Source: Streptomyces albofaciens JCM 4342 (GTDB lineage: Bacteria > Actinomycetota > Actinomycetes > Streptomycetales > Streptomycetaceae). Taken from it: a stretch of DNA of 64,000 bases. The stretch lies in assembly GCF_008634025.1 (NCBI RefSeq), contig NZ_PDCM01000001.1, positions 4,682,501 to 4,746,500 of the forward strand, written 5' to 3'. A program made the position numbers and the translations under genes. Positions 16,803 to 25,247 of the stretch are shown piece after piece. How positions within the stretch are numbered: the stretch's first letter is position 1; each line of letters begins with the position of its first letter. Under the pieces are notes generated by a model. It was not told where the DNA came from. It searched no databases and worked only from the letters and a program-made list of their open reading frames with translations.

Positions 16803-18137
16803 TCAGACCCTGCGGCGGTGAAAACGGTCCGAGATGCGGTCGATCGTCCAAGCGGCGTGCAGCGTCGGCGTGCTGAGGACGGACGGGGCGAACCGTGGCC
16901 GCGCACGCCACACGGAGGCGAGGTCTTCGTGCATCCGGTCGCCGGCGAGGCGGTCGGCGAGCAGGGTTCCGAGATACGGGGACTGGGCGAGGCCGTGGCC
17001 GTTGCAGCCGATGGCGTAGAAGACGTTCCGCGTCGCCTCCCCGGCGACCGGCAGCAGCGACGGTGTCATCGCGATCCACCCGCCCCACGCCCGTTGCGGC
17101 GCGACGTCGCGGAGTGACGGGAACCGCTCGTGGAAGCCGCGGACGAGGTCCGATACGACCGCGTCGTCCGGCTCCCGGGCGCCCAGTGCTCCCGGCGCTG
17201 TGCGCAGCCGACGGGTTCCGAACATGATCGTGCCGCGTGGTGTGGGCCGGTAGTTCTCCAGGATCGTGTGCGGGGTGATGATGCCGACGTGCCTCGTCCA
17301 GCCGGTCGCGGCCAGCCGTTCGGCGTCGACCGGTTCGGTTTCGACCAAGCTGGTCCAGACCGGCGTGACCATTCGCCTCGGGGCGATCGCGAGGTCCCGG
17401 GAGTAGGCGTTGGTGGCGAGCAGGACGCGCTCGGCGTGGACGCGGCCGCTGGTCGTGCTGACGACGGCTCCCGAAGCGTGGGGGTCGACCGCGCGCACGG
17501 CGGTCCGCTCGTACACGCGTACGTCCGATGCAAGAAGCGCCTCGCGCAGGCCGAGCGCGAACTTCCCGGGGTTCAGCAGTCCGCCGGCACGCTCGAAGAC
17601 GCCGCCGAGAAACGTCTTCGGCAGGCCGAAGCCGCGGCCCTCGACGAACTCGACGTCCGCCCCCGCGCCTCGCAGGATCTCGGCGTTCCGTTTGGTGCGC
17701 CGCAGCTGTCCGGGGGAGACGGCGGCGATGACGTTGCCCGTCGGCTCGTAGTCGCAGGCGATGGCGAGCCGTGCGATCAGCTCTTCGGTGAAACGGGCCG
17801 CCCTGTCCGCGTAGCGGACGAGCCCCGGCAGTCGGCGAGGGTACAGCGTGTTCAGGAGCTGCGGGTCGCCTGCCAGCGCGTTCGACAGGTAACCGGCGTT
17901 GCGCGAGCTGCCGCCCCATCCGCAGAAGCCGGACTCCAGCAGGACGACATCGGCGCCGCGGTCGGCCAGCCGGAGCGCCGCCGCCATGCCGGCGTAGCCG
18001 CCCCCGACCACGGCGATGTCGCACGTGAGCTCCCCTTCCAGCATCGGCGCGAAGTCGGTGGGCCGCTCGGCCCAGCCGCTGAACGCCGAATACGCCACGC
18101 CGGTGGAGCCGGCCACGCTCGCTGCAACGTCGTACAT
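16803..18137 (-). CDS. FAD-dependent amine/amino-acid oxidoreductase (DAO family)
   Basis: A 444-residue flavoprotein of the glycine/D-amino-acid oxidase superfamily, similar in layout to gamma-glutamylputrescine oxidoreductases. The Rossmann motif is CDIAVVGGGYAGMAAALRLA with the ribose-binding Glu in VVLLES; GGSSRNAGYLSN is the second FAD contact typical of the PuuB group; the C-terminal FAD motif is YAIGCNGHGLAQSPYLG. It would oxidize an amine or amino acid with O2. ATG at 18137 starts MYDVAAS; GGGAG lies about 12 bp upstream, a rather long spacing. It shares its promoter motif with the dioxygenase gene, so both probably belong to one regulon. Confidence 0.92.
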   Translation of the reverse strand: MYDVAASVAGSTGVAYSAFSGWAERPTDFAPMLEGELTCDIAVVGGGYAGMAAALRLADRGADVVLLESGFCGWGGSSRNAGYLSNALAGDPQLLNTLYPRRLPGLVRYADRAARFTEELIARLAIACDYEPTGNVIAAVSPGQLRRTKRNAEILRGAGADVEFVEGRGFGLPKTFLGGVFERAGGLLNPGKFALGLREALLASDVRVYERTAVRAVDPHASGAVVSTTSGRVHAERVLLATNAYSRDLAIAPRRMVTPVWTSLVETEPVDAERLAATGWTRHVGIITPHTILENYRPTPRGTIMFGTRRLRTAPGALGAREPDDAVVSDLVRGFHERFPSLRDVAPQRAWGGWIAMTPSLLPVAGEATRNVFYAIGCNGHGLAQSPYLGTLLADRLAGDRMHEDLASVWRARPRFAPSVLSTPTLHAAWTIDRISDRFHRRRV

Positions 18138-18197
18138 GTCGATCTTGGTCTCCCGTCCAGAGTGCTGAGGATGGCGGCACCGTATCGAGTCGCGCGA

Positions 18198-18217
18198 ATT
18201 TACACAACAGGCGTTAC
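18198..18217 (-). promoter_or_regulatory. Candidate TetR operator upstream of the FAD oxidoreductase
   Basis: Read on the minus strand, GTAACGCCTGTTGTGTAAAT matches the dioxygenase site at 12325-12344 in 19 of 20 positions. It is 61 bp before the FAD gene ATG. The similarity continues weakly into the leader (CGAT/CGCT-ACGGT). Confidence 0.65.
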
Positions 18218-18423
18218 GGGAATGGTTGCCCGTGTGTTCGGGAGCGGATCGGGTCGTGGCATTGATCGGTGGCAGAGCGGTGGCGGATCGGGTGGTGGCA
18301 TCGGGCGGCGGCGTCGAGGGTGGTGGAGTAGTCGGGGGCAGTACGCGCTCGCGAGTGCTCGCGATTTGCGCCTGGTTGATGGTTGTGGCCCGCCGGCCAC
18401 GGTCGGTGCGCCCGAGGTGGTAG

Positions 18424-19008
18424 GTGCGGGGTACGGTCCGCGCCGGACGGCGGTGCGAGGGCGAGCGGGCGGCCTGGTTCCTGTGCCGGCTGGTTGCCAT
18501 GGGCCTCCGGCAGAGCCTGGTGGACGACGATCGGGCCGCGGAGTCGGTGCGGAACATCGTCTATGTGTCCAACTTCGCCGGGCTGCGCACAACGTTTCTG
18601 GACCTGTACTGCAAGGAAGGCTCCCACCCCTATATGGAGCTGGAACGCATGAGCAACGGCGTGCTGTCCCATTCCACGGTCAGCCGCTTCGTCAGCGGGG
18701 TGACCGGTCGGCCCAGCCGGCAGTTCGTCCTCGCTTCCGCCCGGGTGTGCGGTATGCGGGGCGTGGCCCCCAACGAGTGGGCCAGGCATGGAGCCGGGCG
18801 GAGGAATGCCGACTGGAAGACCCGCGCAGAGCTCTCTGCCGTAACGCCGAGTGGGACCGTCAGCGTCGAGCATCAGAGAATGGGAGCTGGGGCATGGATG
18901 GCCTTCAGGAGGTGCACGCGTCACTACCGGTGTCCGGCGGGAGCCGGAGTACTTCGCCAGAATCTGCATACCGGCCTGAAGGGCTCGGTTCGCCGATTCG
19001 GACGATAA
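18424..19008 (+). CDS. Helix-turn-helix protein, possibly truncated
   Basis: Residues around FLDLYCKEGSHPYMELERMS, then NGVLSHSTVSRFVSGVTGRP and FVLASARVCGM form the N-terminal HTH typical of large Streptomyces regulators and XRE-like proteins (ELERRS...LSRSTVSDLLxG...VxAFVRACG). After about residue 130 the sequence is Arg-rich and unlike the family, so the downstream sensor or ATPase part seems lost. GTG at 18424 is the longest start; ATG at 18499 is an alternative. The cytochrome P450 gene begins 480 bp downstream on the same strand, but no link is evident. The gap 18230-18423 shows only a GCATCGGGCGGCGGC-like repeat and no gene. Confidence 0.55.
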   Translation: MRGTVRAGRRCEGERAAWFLCRLVAMGLRQSLVDDDRAAESVRNIVYVSNFAGLRTTFLDLYCKEGSHPYMELERMSNGVLSHSTVSRFVSGVTGRPSRQFVLASARVCGMRGVAPNEWARHGAGRRNADWKTRAELSAVTPSGTVSVEHQRMGAGAWMAFRRCTRHYRCPAGAGVLRQNLHTGLKGSVRRFGR

Positions 19009-19488
19009 GGCCGGCGGACCAGCGGATGCGGGAGGCCGCAGACGTTGGGTGCTGAGGCGGTGCTGAGGCGGGCGGCACCTGGTCCGCTGGGTGCCGTCAG
19101 CCCGCGACAAGGGCCGAACCGGCGGCATTCAATCTGAATTCCTCACCCGGCCGTGAGGACCAGGCCCGTCACGCAAGCAGCTCGACAGACCCACTGCTCC
19201 GGTACTGAACTCGCCAACTGGACCGCTCCGGGAGCCATGCTCCTGGCCGTCGCAGGGCAGAGAGCCGCTCTCCGGGCTGGCGGTTCTCCGGACGGGCGGT
19301 GCAGGTCACGTCGGCGACGGGAGTTCGAGCGGTCGCGTCGGCGGGTGGTGGGGCCGAGTGTCCGGTGTGTTCACCTTTACGAGTGGAGTGACGCCCTTGC
19401 GGCATTGGGGACGGTTGTCGCTGGGCAAACACCCGGCACGGGCGGCGGATTGTGTGCCCGGATGACGGCCCTGGGGGGAGGGCGTGCG

Positions 19489-20646
19489 GTGAGCGTGAGA
19501 GAAATGCGCCGATTCCGGCGTGATCCGCTTCAATACATCGAAGACTGCGCACGCCGGAGCCCGGTGGAGGTGTTCCGGCTCCCGTGGGGCGCCTGGTGCG
19601 TGAGGGACACCGATCTGGCGCTCACGGTGTTGCGCGACCCGGCCTTCCACAGCGGCATGTCCACCTTCTTCGGGGACATGCTGCCTTCGCGAACCGCCCA
19701 GATCGCCCTCGGCCGCGCCGTCCGGGACCTGATGCGGGCGCACCTGCCCACCTGCCGTCAGCGAGTGGCCGAGGCCGCAGCCGGGCTCGGCCCGGTCAGC
19801 CAGTGGCCCGAAGCCGGGCCGCTGCTGGTGTACCGGTGTACGGCGGACGTGCTGCTGCACCCCGGTGTCCCACCGGCACTACGGCGGCAGATGGCACAGG
19901 CCGTGTCGGCCGGGCTGACCGCCCGCCAGCCGTACAAGCGACAACGGGCACGGGCGGAACTGCTGCGCCCCAGACTTCTGGCCTCGATCACCGGACATGT
20001 CCGCAGCCGCCGGATGCACAGTCCCGCAGCGGGCGAGCCGCAGGACCTGCTGGACGCCGTGATCGGAGCCTGCCCCGAGAGGCTCACTGATCGGACCGTG
20101 GCAGGCCTTTACGTGCTGCTGTTCCAGTCGATCGTAGGCAACATCGGCTATGCGGTGGCGTGGTCGCTGCTGCTGGCCTGTCTCCACCACCCACCCGGCC
20201 CGCCATGGCCGTGGCCCGCCGAATGGCTGGTGCGCGAGGCCGCTCGCCACCGCCCGTTCGTCTGGATGGTCGGCCGACGCGTCCCCCACCCCCTCGAATT
20301 CGGCGGCCTCCCGTTCTCAGCAGGCACGATCCTGTCGGTCAGTCCCTATCTCCTGCACCACGACTCGCACCGTTGGGACCGACCCGAGACGTTCCGCCCC
20401 GAACGCTGGAACGAACCAGGCGGGCAAGGCCCCTACCTCCCCTTCAGCGCCGGCCCTTTCACCTGCGCCGGCGCGGCCGTCGCGCACAGCCTGATCACCG
20501 AGGCGGTCACCGCCCTGTCACAGGACGCCCGCCTGACCGTCAACGGCGGCGATGCCCGGCCCCTGGTGTCCGGCTCTGTCCTGCCCCGCCCCTTCACCCT
20601 GCGCCGCGCCCTCAAGGCCCCCGCCCGGCTCGCGTTGATGAGATGA
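19489..20646 (+). CDS. Cytochrome P450 next to a micro-peptide gene
   Basis: A 385-residue bacterial P450. The heme loop is FSAGPFTCAGAAVA with Cys326; the K-helix ExxR is EAAR (Glu250-Arg253), followed by PFVWMVGRRVPHPLEFGG and the meander FRPERWNEPG. The I helix reads LYVLLFQSIVGNIGYAVAW and lacks the usual acid-alcohol pair (E/D-T), a trait also seen in P450s that couple aromatic rings rather than hydroxylate. The GTG at 19489 is chosen because GGGGGGAGGG lies 6 bp before it; upstream in-frame sequence is not P450-like. Sixteen bases after the stop a 23-residue aromatic-rich peptide gene starts, and a perfect terminator closes the pair, so the enzyme is a candidate peptide-crosslinking P450. 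No ferredoxin is nearby. Confidence 0.92.
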   Translation: MSVREMRRFRRDPLQYIEDCARRSPVEVFRLPWGAWCVRDTDLALTVLRDPAFHSGMSTFFGDMLPSRTAQIALGRAVRDLMRAHLPTCRQRVAEAAAGLGPVSQWPEAGPLLVYRCTADVLLHPGVPPALRRQMAQAVSAGLTARQPYKRQRARAELLRPRLLASITGHVRSRRMHSPAAGEPQDLLDAVIGACPERLTDRTVAGLYVLLFQSIVGNIGYAVAWSLLLACLHHPPGPPWPWPAEWLVREAARHRPFVWMVGRRVPHPLEFGGLPFSAGTILSVSPYLLHHDSHRWDRPETFRPERWNEPGGQGPYLPFSAGPFTCAGAAVAHSLITEAVTALSQDARLTVNGGDARPLVSGSVLPRPFTLRRALKAPARLALMR

Positions 20647-20661
20647 GGGGAGGTGAATGAC

Positions 20662-20733
20662 ATGATCGCTGCTATCCGACGCATCCTCTGGAACAAGCCC
20701 GCCAGTTACTGGGAGCCGAATGTCTGGCTCTGA
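20662..20733 (+). CDS. Candidate RiPP precursor peptide for the adjacent P450
   Basis: A 23-codon gene. The ATG at 20662 has GGGGAGG with an 8-bp spacing, an ideal ribosome site, and lies 15 bp after the P450 stop. The peptide opens with a short amphipathic basic segment (MIAAIRRILWNKP) and ends with ASYWEPNVWL, giving Trp10, Tyr16, Trp17 and Trp22 plus Pro13 and Pro19. A perfect 17-bp hairpin terminator begins 17 bp after the stop. Very short aromatic-rich precursors beside a lone P450 are the hallmark of biarylitide-, cittilin- and tryptorubin-type peptides. The C-terminus matches neither the M-x-Y-x-H biarylitide core nor the WYIWY tryptorubin core. A GTG at 20653 is in frame but poorly placed for translation. 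Confidence 0.72.
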   Translation: MIAAIRRILWNKPASYWEPNVWL

Positions 20734-20750
20734 CAGTCCCGGTTTGCCCT

Positions 20751-20789
20751 GGTGGCCCGCGCGCCATGGCCAATGGCGCGCGGGCCACC
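20751..20789 (+). terminator. Perfect 17-bp hairpin terminator after P450/peptide pair
   Basis: Arms GGTGGCCCGCGCGCCAT (20751-20767) and ATGGCGCGCGGGCCACC (20773-20789) pair without mismatch around GGCCA. Its position right after the 23-codon gene supports that gene being the last cistron of the transcript. The remaining gap to 21113 shows no gene. Confidence 0.9.
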
Positions 20790-21113
20790 TGAACGTATCG
20801 ACCCTGCTCATCGTCCCCGTCGGCGCATGGCGCATCGGCGCATTCGCCGATGCCCGTACGGGCTGAGGGGCCCAGAACGGCAGCAGTGGACACCTCGCAC
20901 CTCGCGCCGTTCGCTGGACGAGACTGACTGGGTTTTTTGAGAGGCGTTGAAGGTGTTTCCGAATCTCCGCCGGGATGCCGTTACATCACTTGTGTTGATT
21001 GTTGTTGTCTGAGCCTTCGAAGTTAAGTCGGACCTTGTCGGCATTCCTCCGGCTGGTATGTAAGAAGAAGACCGAACTATGCGGGAAAGACGCTGTCGAA
21101 GGAGGGATGGGAC

Positions 21114-21536
21114 ATGCTGATGCGTACGGATCCCTTCCGTGAGCTCGACCGGCTCGTCGAGCGTGTCCGGGGCACGGCCGCGCATCCGGCCGGCATGCCG
21201 CTGGACGCCTGGCGTGAGGGAGACGGCTTCTTCGTGGAGCTGGACCTGCCGGGTGTGGACCCGGAGTCCATCGATCTCGATGTCGAGCGGAACGTCCTGA
21301 CCGTGAAGGCCGAACGCAAGCCGGCGTACGGCGAGAACACCGAGACGGTGATCACCGAGCGGCCCGTGGGGATGTTCAGCCGGCAGCTGTTCCTCGGCGA
21401 GACCCTCGACACCCAGAAGATCGAAGCCTCCTATGAGGCGGGCGTGCTGAAGCTACGCGTCCCGGTCACCGAGCAGGCCAAGCCGCGCAAGATCGCCATC
21501 AGCGGCGGCGGTGACCGCAAGGAACTGGGCAGCTGA
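21114..21536 (+). CDS. Small heat-shock protein (Hsp20/alpha-crystallin)
   Basis: A 140-residue ATP-independent holdase. The alpha-crystallin domain is clear: [53 protein letters not shown], and the diagnostic A-x-x-x-G-V-L form in [12 protein letters not shown]. The C-terminal KPRKIAIS tail recalls the I-x-I oligomerization motif. The ATG at 21114 has GGAGG 8 bp upstream. The AT-richer stretch at about 20925-21060 upstream probably holds the promoter. I could not find a convincing HAIR or RheA-type operator, so the heat-shock regulator is unassigned. Confidence 0.95.
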   Translation: MLMRTDPFRELDRLVERVRGTAAHPAGMPLDAWREGDGFFVELDLPGVDPESIDLDVERNVLTVKAERKPAYGENTETVITERPVGMFSRQLFLGETLDTQKIEASYEAGVLKLRVPVTEQAKPRKIAISGGGDRKELGS

Positions 21537-21678
21537 CGGCGGCAAGCCACGCCTGCCGGGCCCCGGGCGGGTCATGCCCCGGGGCCCTGACGCCGTCCAG
21601 GACGCCCATCGGCCGCCTGCGCTGTCGTGAGCACGCCGGCACGGCCCGCGTCCCACCCGCCATCCCGGCTCCATCGCC

Positions 21679-21741
21679 TACGAGGAGAGCTTGCACACCT
21701 ACGGAGAGAGCTCGCACGCATACGAGGAGAGCCTGCACGCC
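21679..21741. repeat. 21-bp tandem repeat, three copies
   Basis: Units beginning TACGAGGAGAGC or TACGGAGAGAGC at 21679, 21700 and 21721. The array lies in the convergent gap 21537-21960, which otherwise contains no supportable gene. Confidence 0.85.
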
Positions 21742-21960
21742 CGTGGACAGGAGCTGTATCGCCCGCTGCGTCGAGCCGCAAGGCGCCGACCGGCATACCG
21801 AGGAGATGCGCGAGCGCTTCACGTCCCCGGCCGACCGCGAGCGGTCTTCCGTATGTCCGTATGTCCTTCCGGCTCCCGATGCCCGGGGGCGTTGCCGGGG
21901 CCGGGCCGTCCGCCGTGCCCCGATCGGCGCACGAGGCGCGGCGGACCGGATCGCGGTGGC

Positions 21961-22971
21961 TCACATCTCGAAGACGATACGTGCCTTGATCTGCCCGTTC
22001 AGGACTTCGGCGATGGACTCGTTGACGGTCTCCAGCGGCCGGGTCTCATAGATCACCTTGGTGCGTCCTGCGGCGTGGAGCCGGAAGACCTCGGCCAGGT
22101 CCTGGCGGGTGCCGACGATGGAGCCGATGACGGACGTGCCGTTGAGGACGGTGTCGAAGATCGGCACGCTGATGGTGCCCCCGGCGGGCAGGGCGACCAT
22201 GACCAGCTTGCCGCCGCGCCGCAGTCCGCCGTAGACGGAGGCGAACGCCTGCTCGTTCACGGCCAGTGCGATCGCGGCGTGCGCGCCGCCGTGCCGCTTG
22301 AGCACCTCGGCCGGGTCCTCCTTGCGGGCGTTGATGAGGATGTCCGCACCGAGTTCCCGGGCGAGTTCGAGTTTGTCGTCGGTGATGTCGATCGCGGCGA
22401 CGGTGGCCCCGGCGATTTTCGCGTACTGCACGGCCAGGTGGCCGAGTCCGCCGACGCCGGAGATGGCCACCAGCTGGGCCGGACGGACACCGGCGACCTT
22501 CAGCGCCTTGTACGTGGTGACGCCGGCACACGTCAGTGGCGCGGCGTCACGCGGGTCGATGCCGTCGGGGACCACAGCGGCGAAGCCGGCCGGTGCGAGC
22601 ATCTTCTCGGCGTAACCGCCGTCCACGCTGTAGCCGGTGTTCTGCTGCTGTTCGCACAGGGTCTCCCAGCCGGAGAGGCAGTGCTCGCAGCGCCCGCAGG
22701 CCCAGCCCAGCCAGGGCACGGCCACCCGTTGCCCGATCTCCAGGTGGGTCACTCCGTCACCGAGCGCCTCGACAGTGCCGACGCCCTCGTGGCCGGGGAC
22801 GAACGGCGGGGTCGGCTTGACCGGCCAGTCGCCGTGCGCAGCGTGGATATCGGTGTGGCACAGTCCGGACGCCTCCACCCGGATGCGGACCTGGCCGGGG
22901 CCGGGCTGCGGGTCCGGGCGCTCCTCGATCACCAGCGGCTCGCCGAAGGACCGGACGACTGCTGCCTTCAT
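21961..22971 (-). CDS. adhP: Zinc-dependent alcohol dehydrogenase, AdhP type
   Basis: A medium-chain NAD-dependent alcohol dehydrogenase of about 336 residues. Catalytic zinc ligands: Cys in ASGLCHTDIHAAHGDW, His-Glu in PFVPGHEGVGTV, and Cys in the later LTCAGVTTYKAL region. The structural zinc site is CGRCEHCLSGWETLC. The Rossmann motif is ISGVGGLGHLAVQYAK with Asp in AAIDITDDK favouring NAD. The ATG at 22971 has GAGGAG 6 bp upstream; the preceding GTG is less likely. It is monocistronic. A relic of a carboxylic acid reductase lies upstream, which could once have supplied aldehydes. Confidence 0.93.
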   Translation of the reverse strand: MKAAVVRSFGEPLVIEERPDPQPGPGQVRIRVEASGLCHTDIHAAHGDWPVKPTPPFVPGHEGVGTVEALGDGVTHLEIGQRVAVPWLGWACGRCEHCLSGWETLCEQQQNTGYSVDGGYAEKMLAPAGFAAVVPDGIDPRDAAPLTCAGVTTYKALKVAGVRPAQLVAISGVGGLGHLAVQYAKIAGATVAAIDITDDKLELARELGADILINARKEDPAEVLKRHGGAHAAIALAVNEQAFASVYGGLRRGGKLVMVALPAGGTISVPIFDTVLNGTSVIGSIVGTRQDLAEVFRLHAAGRTKVIYETRPLETVNESIAEVLNGQIKARIVFEM

Positions 22972-23459
22972 CACTGGCTCCTCAAAACTGTTCGGTGCGG
23001 TGTGGGTTCAGCGTCGGCCGCGTCCCGGTGTCACGACAGGTACTGGAAGTCTTCACCGGTTGGGCCGGTCGGCCCTGAGTCACAGGGAACCGGCCTACGG
23101 ATTCGGGCGGAGCGCTTCTGGCGGGACACGTCGGCGAGGCGCTACGGACCCGACTTACACCCCTGAGGACCGGTTGCAGGGTCAGCCACCGTCGGTTGGG
23201 TTGTGGTCGGGCGGAGTCCTTGTCAACGATCTCCTGATCCCGGCAGTCGTGATCATCCTGGCCGTGCGGTCCCGGCGCCTGGCTGCCGCACCCCGACCGG
23301 CCGGCTCGCTCGCCGCCTGAGACCGCGGGAGCTGTTCTCGCGATGGCGGCTGCGGCTCCTGCCCCTGCGGTCGACACCGTCGACACCGCCGACGCCCCGC
23401 CGGCTTCGGTGCGGGCCCATCGCGGCGGGTGCTGGCCGGCGGCGGCCAGATGAGGAGAC

Positions 23460-24240
23460 GGTAGCCGGAAAAGAGCCGGTCGGACGTGACCAGCAGTTCG
23501 CCCCTGGGGTGCGATGAGTCGCTTTGGAAGTATCCCAGCTCGGGCACGTCCGCCAGTTTGTGGTCGGTCACCGGCAGGCTCACCACCCGGCCATCGAGCG
23601 AGACGATGCCGGCTTCCGTCGACCCGTAACCGTTGAGCAGCCTGACGTGCAGGCACTTCTCGACGCATGCCGTCGTCTCCGCGCTCAGCGGGGCCGAGGC
23701 GCTGACGGCCCACAGGAGTCGGCCGCCCAGCACCGTCTCCCGCAGTTCCTCCTGTACGCGCTCCGCGTGCTCGGCCGCATCTCCTGCCGTCCCGGCATCG
23801 TTCCGGCGGGCCAACTCGCTCCGGTAGCGCTGGAAGAGCATGTCGCAGATGCGGGGCACCATGACGAACTCGGTGGGGCGGAACAGGGGGATGTCCTCGA
23901 AGAGCGTCGACAGGTCGCCCGATGCCGCGAAGCAGGCGAGGCCTCCCTTGGCGAGCCTGCCGAACAGCACCCCCCGCCCCATCATGTGGCTCAGCGGCAG
24001 GTAGTTGAGCACGATGGACGGCCGCACCCCTTGGCCGGGCACGAAGTCGACCCAGAACTGCCGGACAAGACGCTCGGTGTACATGGCGCCCTTGGGGGTG
24101 CCCGTACTTCCCGAGGTGTAGACCAGCGAGCCGAGCGAGTCGGCCGTCGTCCCCTCGGGGCTCCGGGGGACCGGTGGCAGAGCCCGGCCTCGCACGATCA
24201 CCGACGCCAGTGTGTCCAGGGTGACACCTCGGCCCTGCGC
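23460..24240 (-). pseudogene. Carboxylic acid reductase adenylation-domain relic
   Basis: About 260 residues matching the middle of the CAR adenylation domain: SLVYTSGSTGTPKGAMYTER (AMP-binding P-loop), IVLNYLPLSHMMGRGVLFGR, FAASGDLSTLFEDIPLFRPT, LLNGYGSTEAGIVSLDGR and PELGYFQSDSSHPRGELLV. The match breaks off at LFSGY; the frame remains open to 23182 but is no longer family-like. The N-terminal part and the downstream carrier and reductase domains (full CAR is about 1150 residues) are missing. Deletions on both sides killed it. Confidence 0.85.
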
Positions 24241-24551
24241 CGCGTTCGTGCGGGACCGTCACTCGCCTGGGGAACGTGCGGCATGCACCGGCGGATCGTG
24301 TGAGCGAAGTCGGCTGGGGCCAGGCCCCCCTCCTTGACGCCTTGGAGACCATCCAGCCCTTGGCGTGCACCGGTTCGAAGGGGACCGTCCGGGGCTGGCT
24401 CACCGGGTCACTGACAAAGGGCCGGTATACCCGGTGTCGGGAGAGTCGAATTCATGGAACGCGCCGAGTGGGTGCACGGCATCGTCCCGGCGGTGTCGTC
24501 CGCTCCCGGATGATGTCATCCGCTCCTGGGAGCTTCGGCACGTCGCCGGTG

Positions 24552-25145
24552 TCAGCCGGTTTGCAGACCGTCGAGAAGAACGGTCAGCACCAAGTGGTGG
24601 CCGTGCGCGGGATCAGGGTCGAGTCCCAGCACGCATCCCTGTACCGCTGGGGCGCCGGTCAGCCGCAGCACTTCCTGCCAGGCCAGGTCCCGGCGTAGAC
24701 GTCCCTGGTCCTGAGCGCGTTCGATGACCTTCCGGGTGAGGTCGAGGAGCTCGTGGCGCTGCTGGGCGACAGCGGGCCCGCCGTGCTGGTCCAGGGAGCC
24801 GGACAGTCCCGCGTTCTGAGCGGTGCGCAGGGCCAGGCCGGTGAACAGCAACGAGAAGCCCTCCCAGGCGTCATCGCAGTCCAGAGCCTGGTGTGCGGTG
24901 TCGATCAGTTCGGTGAGGATGTCGCTCAGCACCGCCGCCATGAGCTGGTCGCGTTCGGGGTAGCGCCGGTAGACGGTGCCCACACCGACGCCGGCCTCCC
25001 GAGCGATCTCGTGGTAGCTCACGTCCAGCCCGGCAGAGGCGACGGCGCGACGCGCGGCCGCGAGAACCCGCGCGGCATTGCGCTGGGCGTCGGCGCGCAC
25101 GGGCGTCGTCCCCTGGGTCGTCGCAGACCGCTCCGTGTTCATCAC
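24552..25145 (-). CDS. TetR-family regulator
   Basis: A 197-residue TetR protein with HTH sequence AGLDVSYHEIAREAGVGVGT and VYRRYPERDQL, and a C-terminal ligand domain (LLFTGLALRTAQNAGLSGSL). It diverges from two SDR genes across about 100 bp containing two palindromes, so it probably represses that operon and itself. ATG at 25145 or 25142. Confidence 0.9.
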   Translation of the reverse strand: MMNTERSATTQGTTPVRADAQRNAARVLAAARRAVASAGLDVSYHEIAREAGVGVGTVYRRYPERDQLMAAVLSDILTELIDTAHQALDCDDAWEGFSLLFTGLALRTAQNAGLSGSLDQHGGPAVAQQRHELLDLTRKVIERAQDQGRLRRDLAWQEVLRLTGAPAVQGCVLGLDPDPAHGHHLVLTVLLDGLQTG

Positions 25146-25163
25146 CCCATCGTATCCATAAGT

Positions 25164-25220
25164 GGACAGCTTCTGTCCGCCTCCTCTACTCTCACGGAAA
25201 CGGACAAGATTGGTCCGTTT
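25164..25220. promoter_or_regulatory. Two palindromes between TetR and SDR genes
   Basis: GGACAG-CTT-CTGTCC (25164-25178) and AAACGGAC-AAGATTG-GTCCGTTT (25198-25220) are perfect inverted repeats sharing GGAC half-sites. They occupy the divergent region between 25145 and 25248, where a TetR dimer would be expected to bind. Confidence 0.65.
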
Positions 25221-25247
25221 GTTTGGCTCGTGCGAGAGGTGCGCAGC

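Noticed and set aside
17130..19055. Long plus-strand open frame of 641 codons over the FAD oxidoreductase
   Set aside because: It is the antisense shadow of the real minus-strand gene, is Arg/Gly-rich and lacks any family motif.
20653..20661. GTG at 20653 as the start of the micro-peptide
   Set aside because: It overlaps the Shine-Dalgarno sequence itself; the in-frame ATG at 20662 has ideal spacing.
20925..21110. Heat-shock operator (HAIR or RheA type) upstream of the Hsp20 gene
   Set aside because: Only partial similarities such as CTTGTGTTG were found, without convincing dyad symmetry.
21691..23166. Plus-strand 491-codon frame across the repeat at 21.7 kb and the AdhP gene
   Set aside because: It is mostly antisense to AdhP and begins in a tandem repeat; no ribosome site or family motif.
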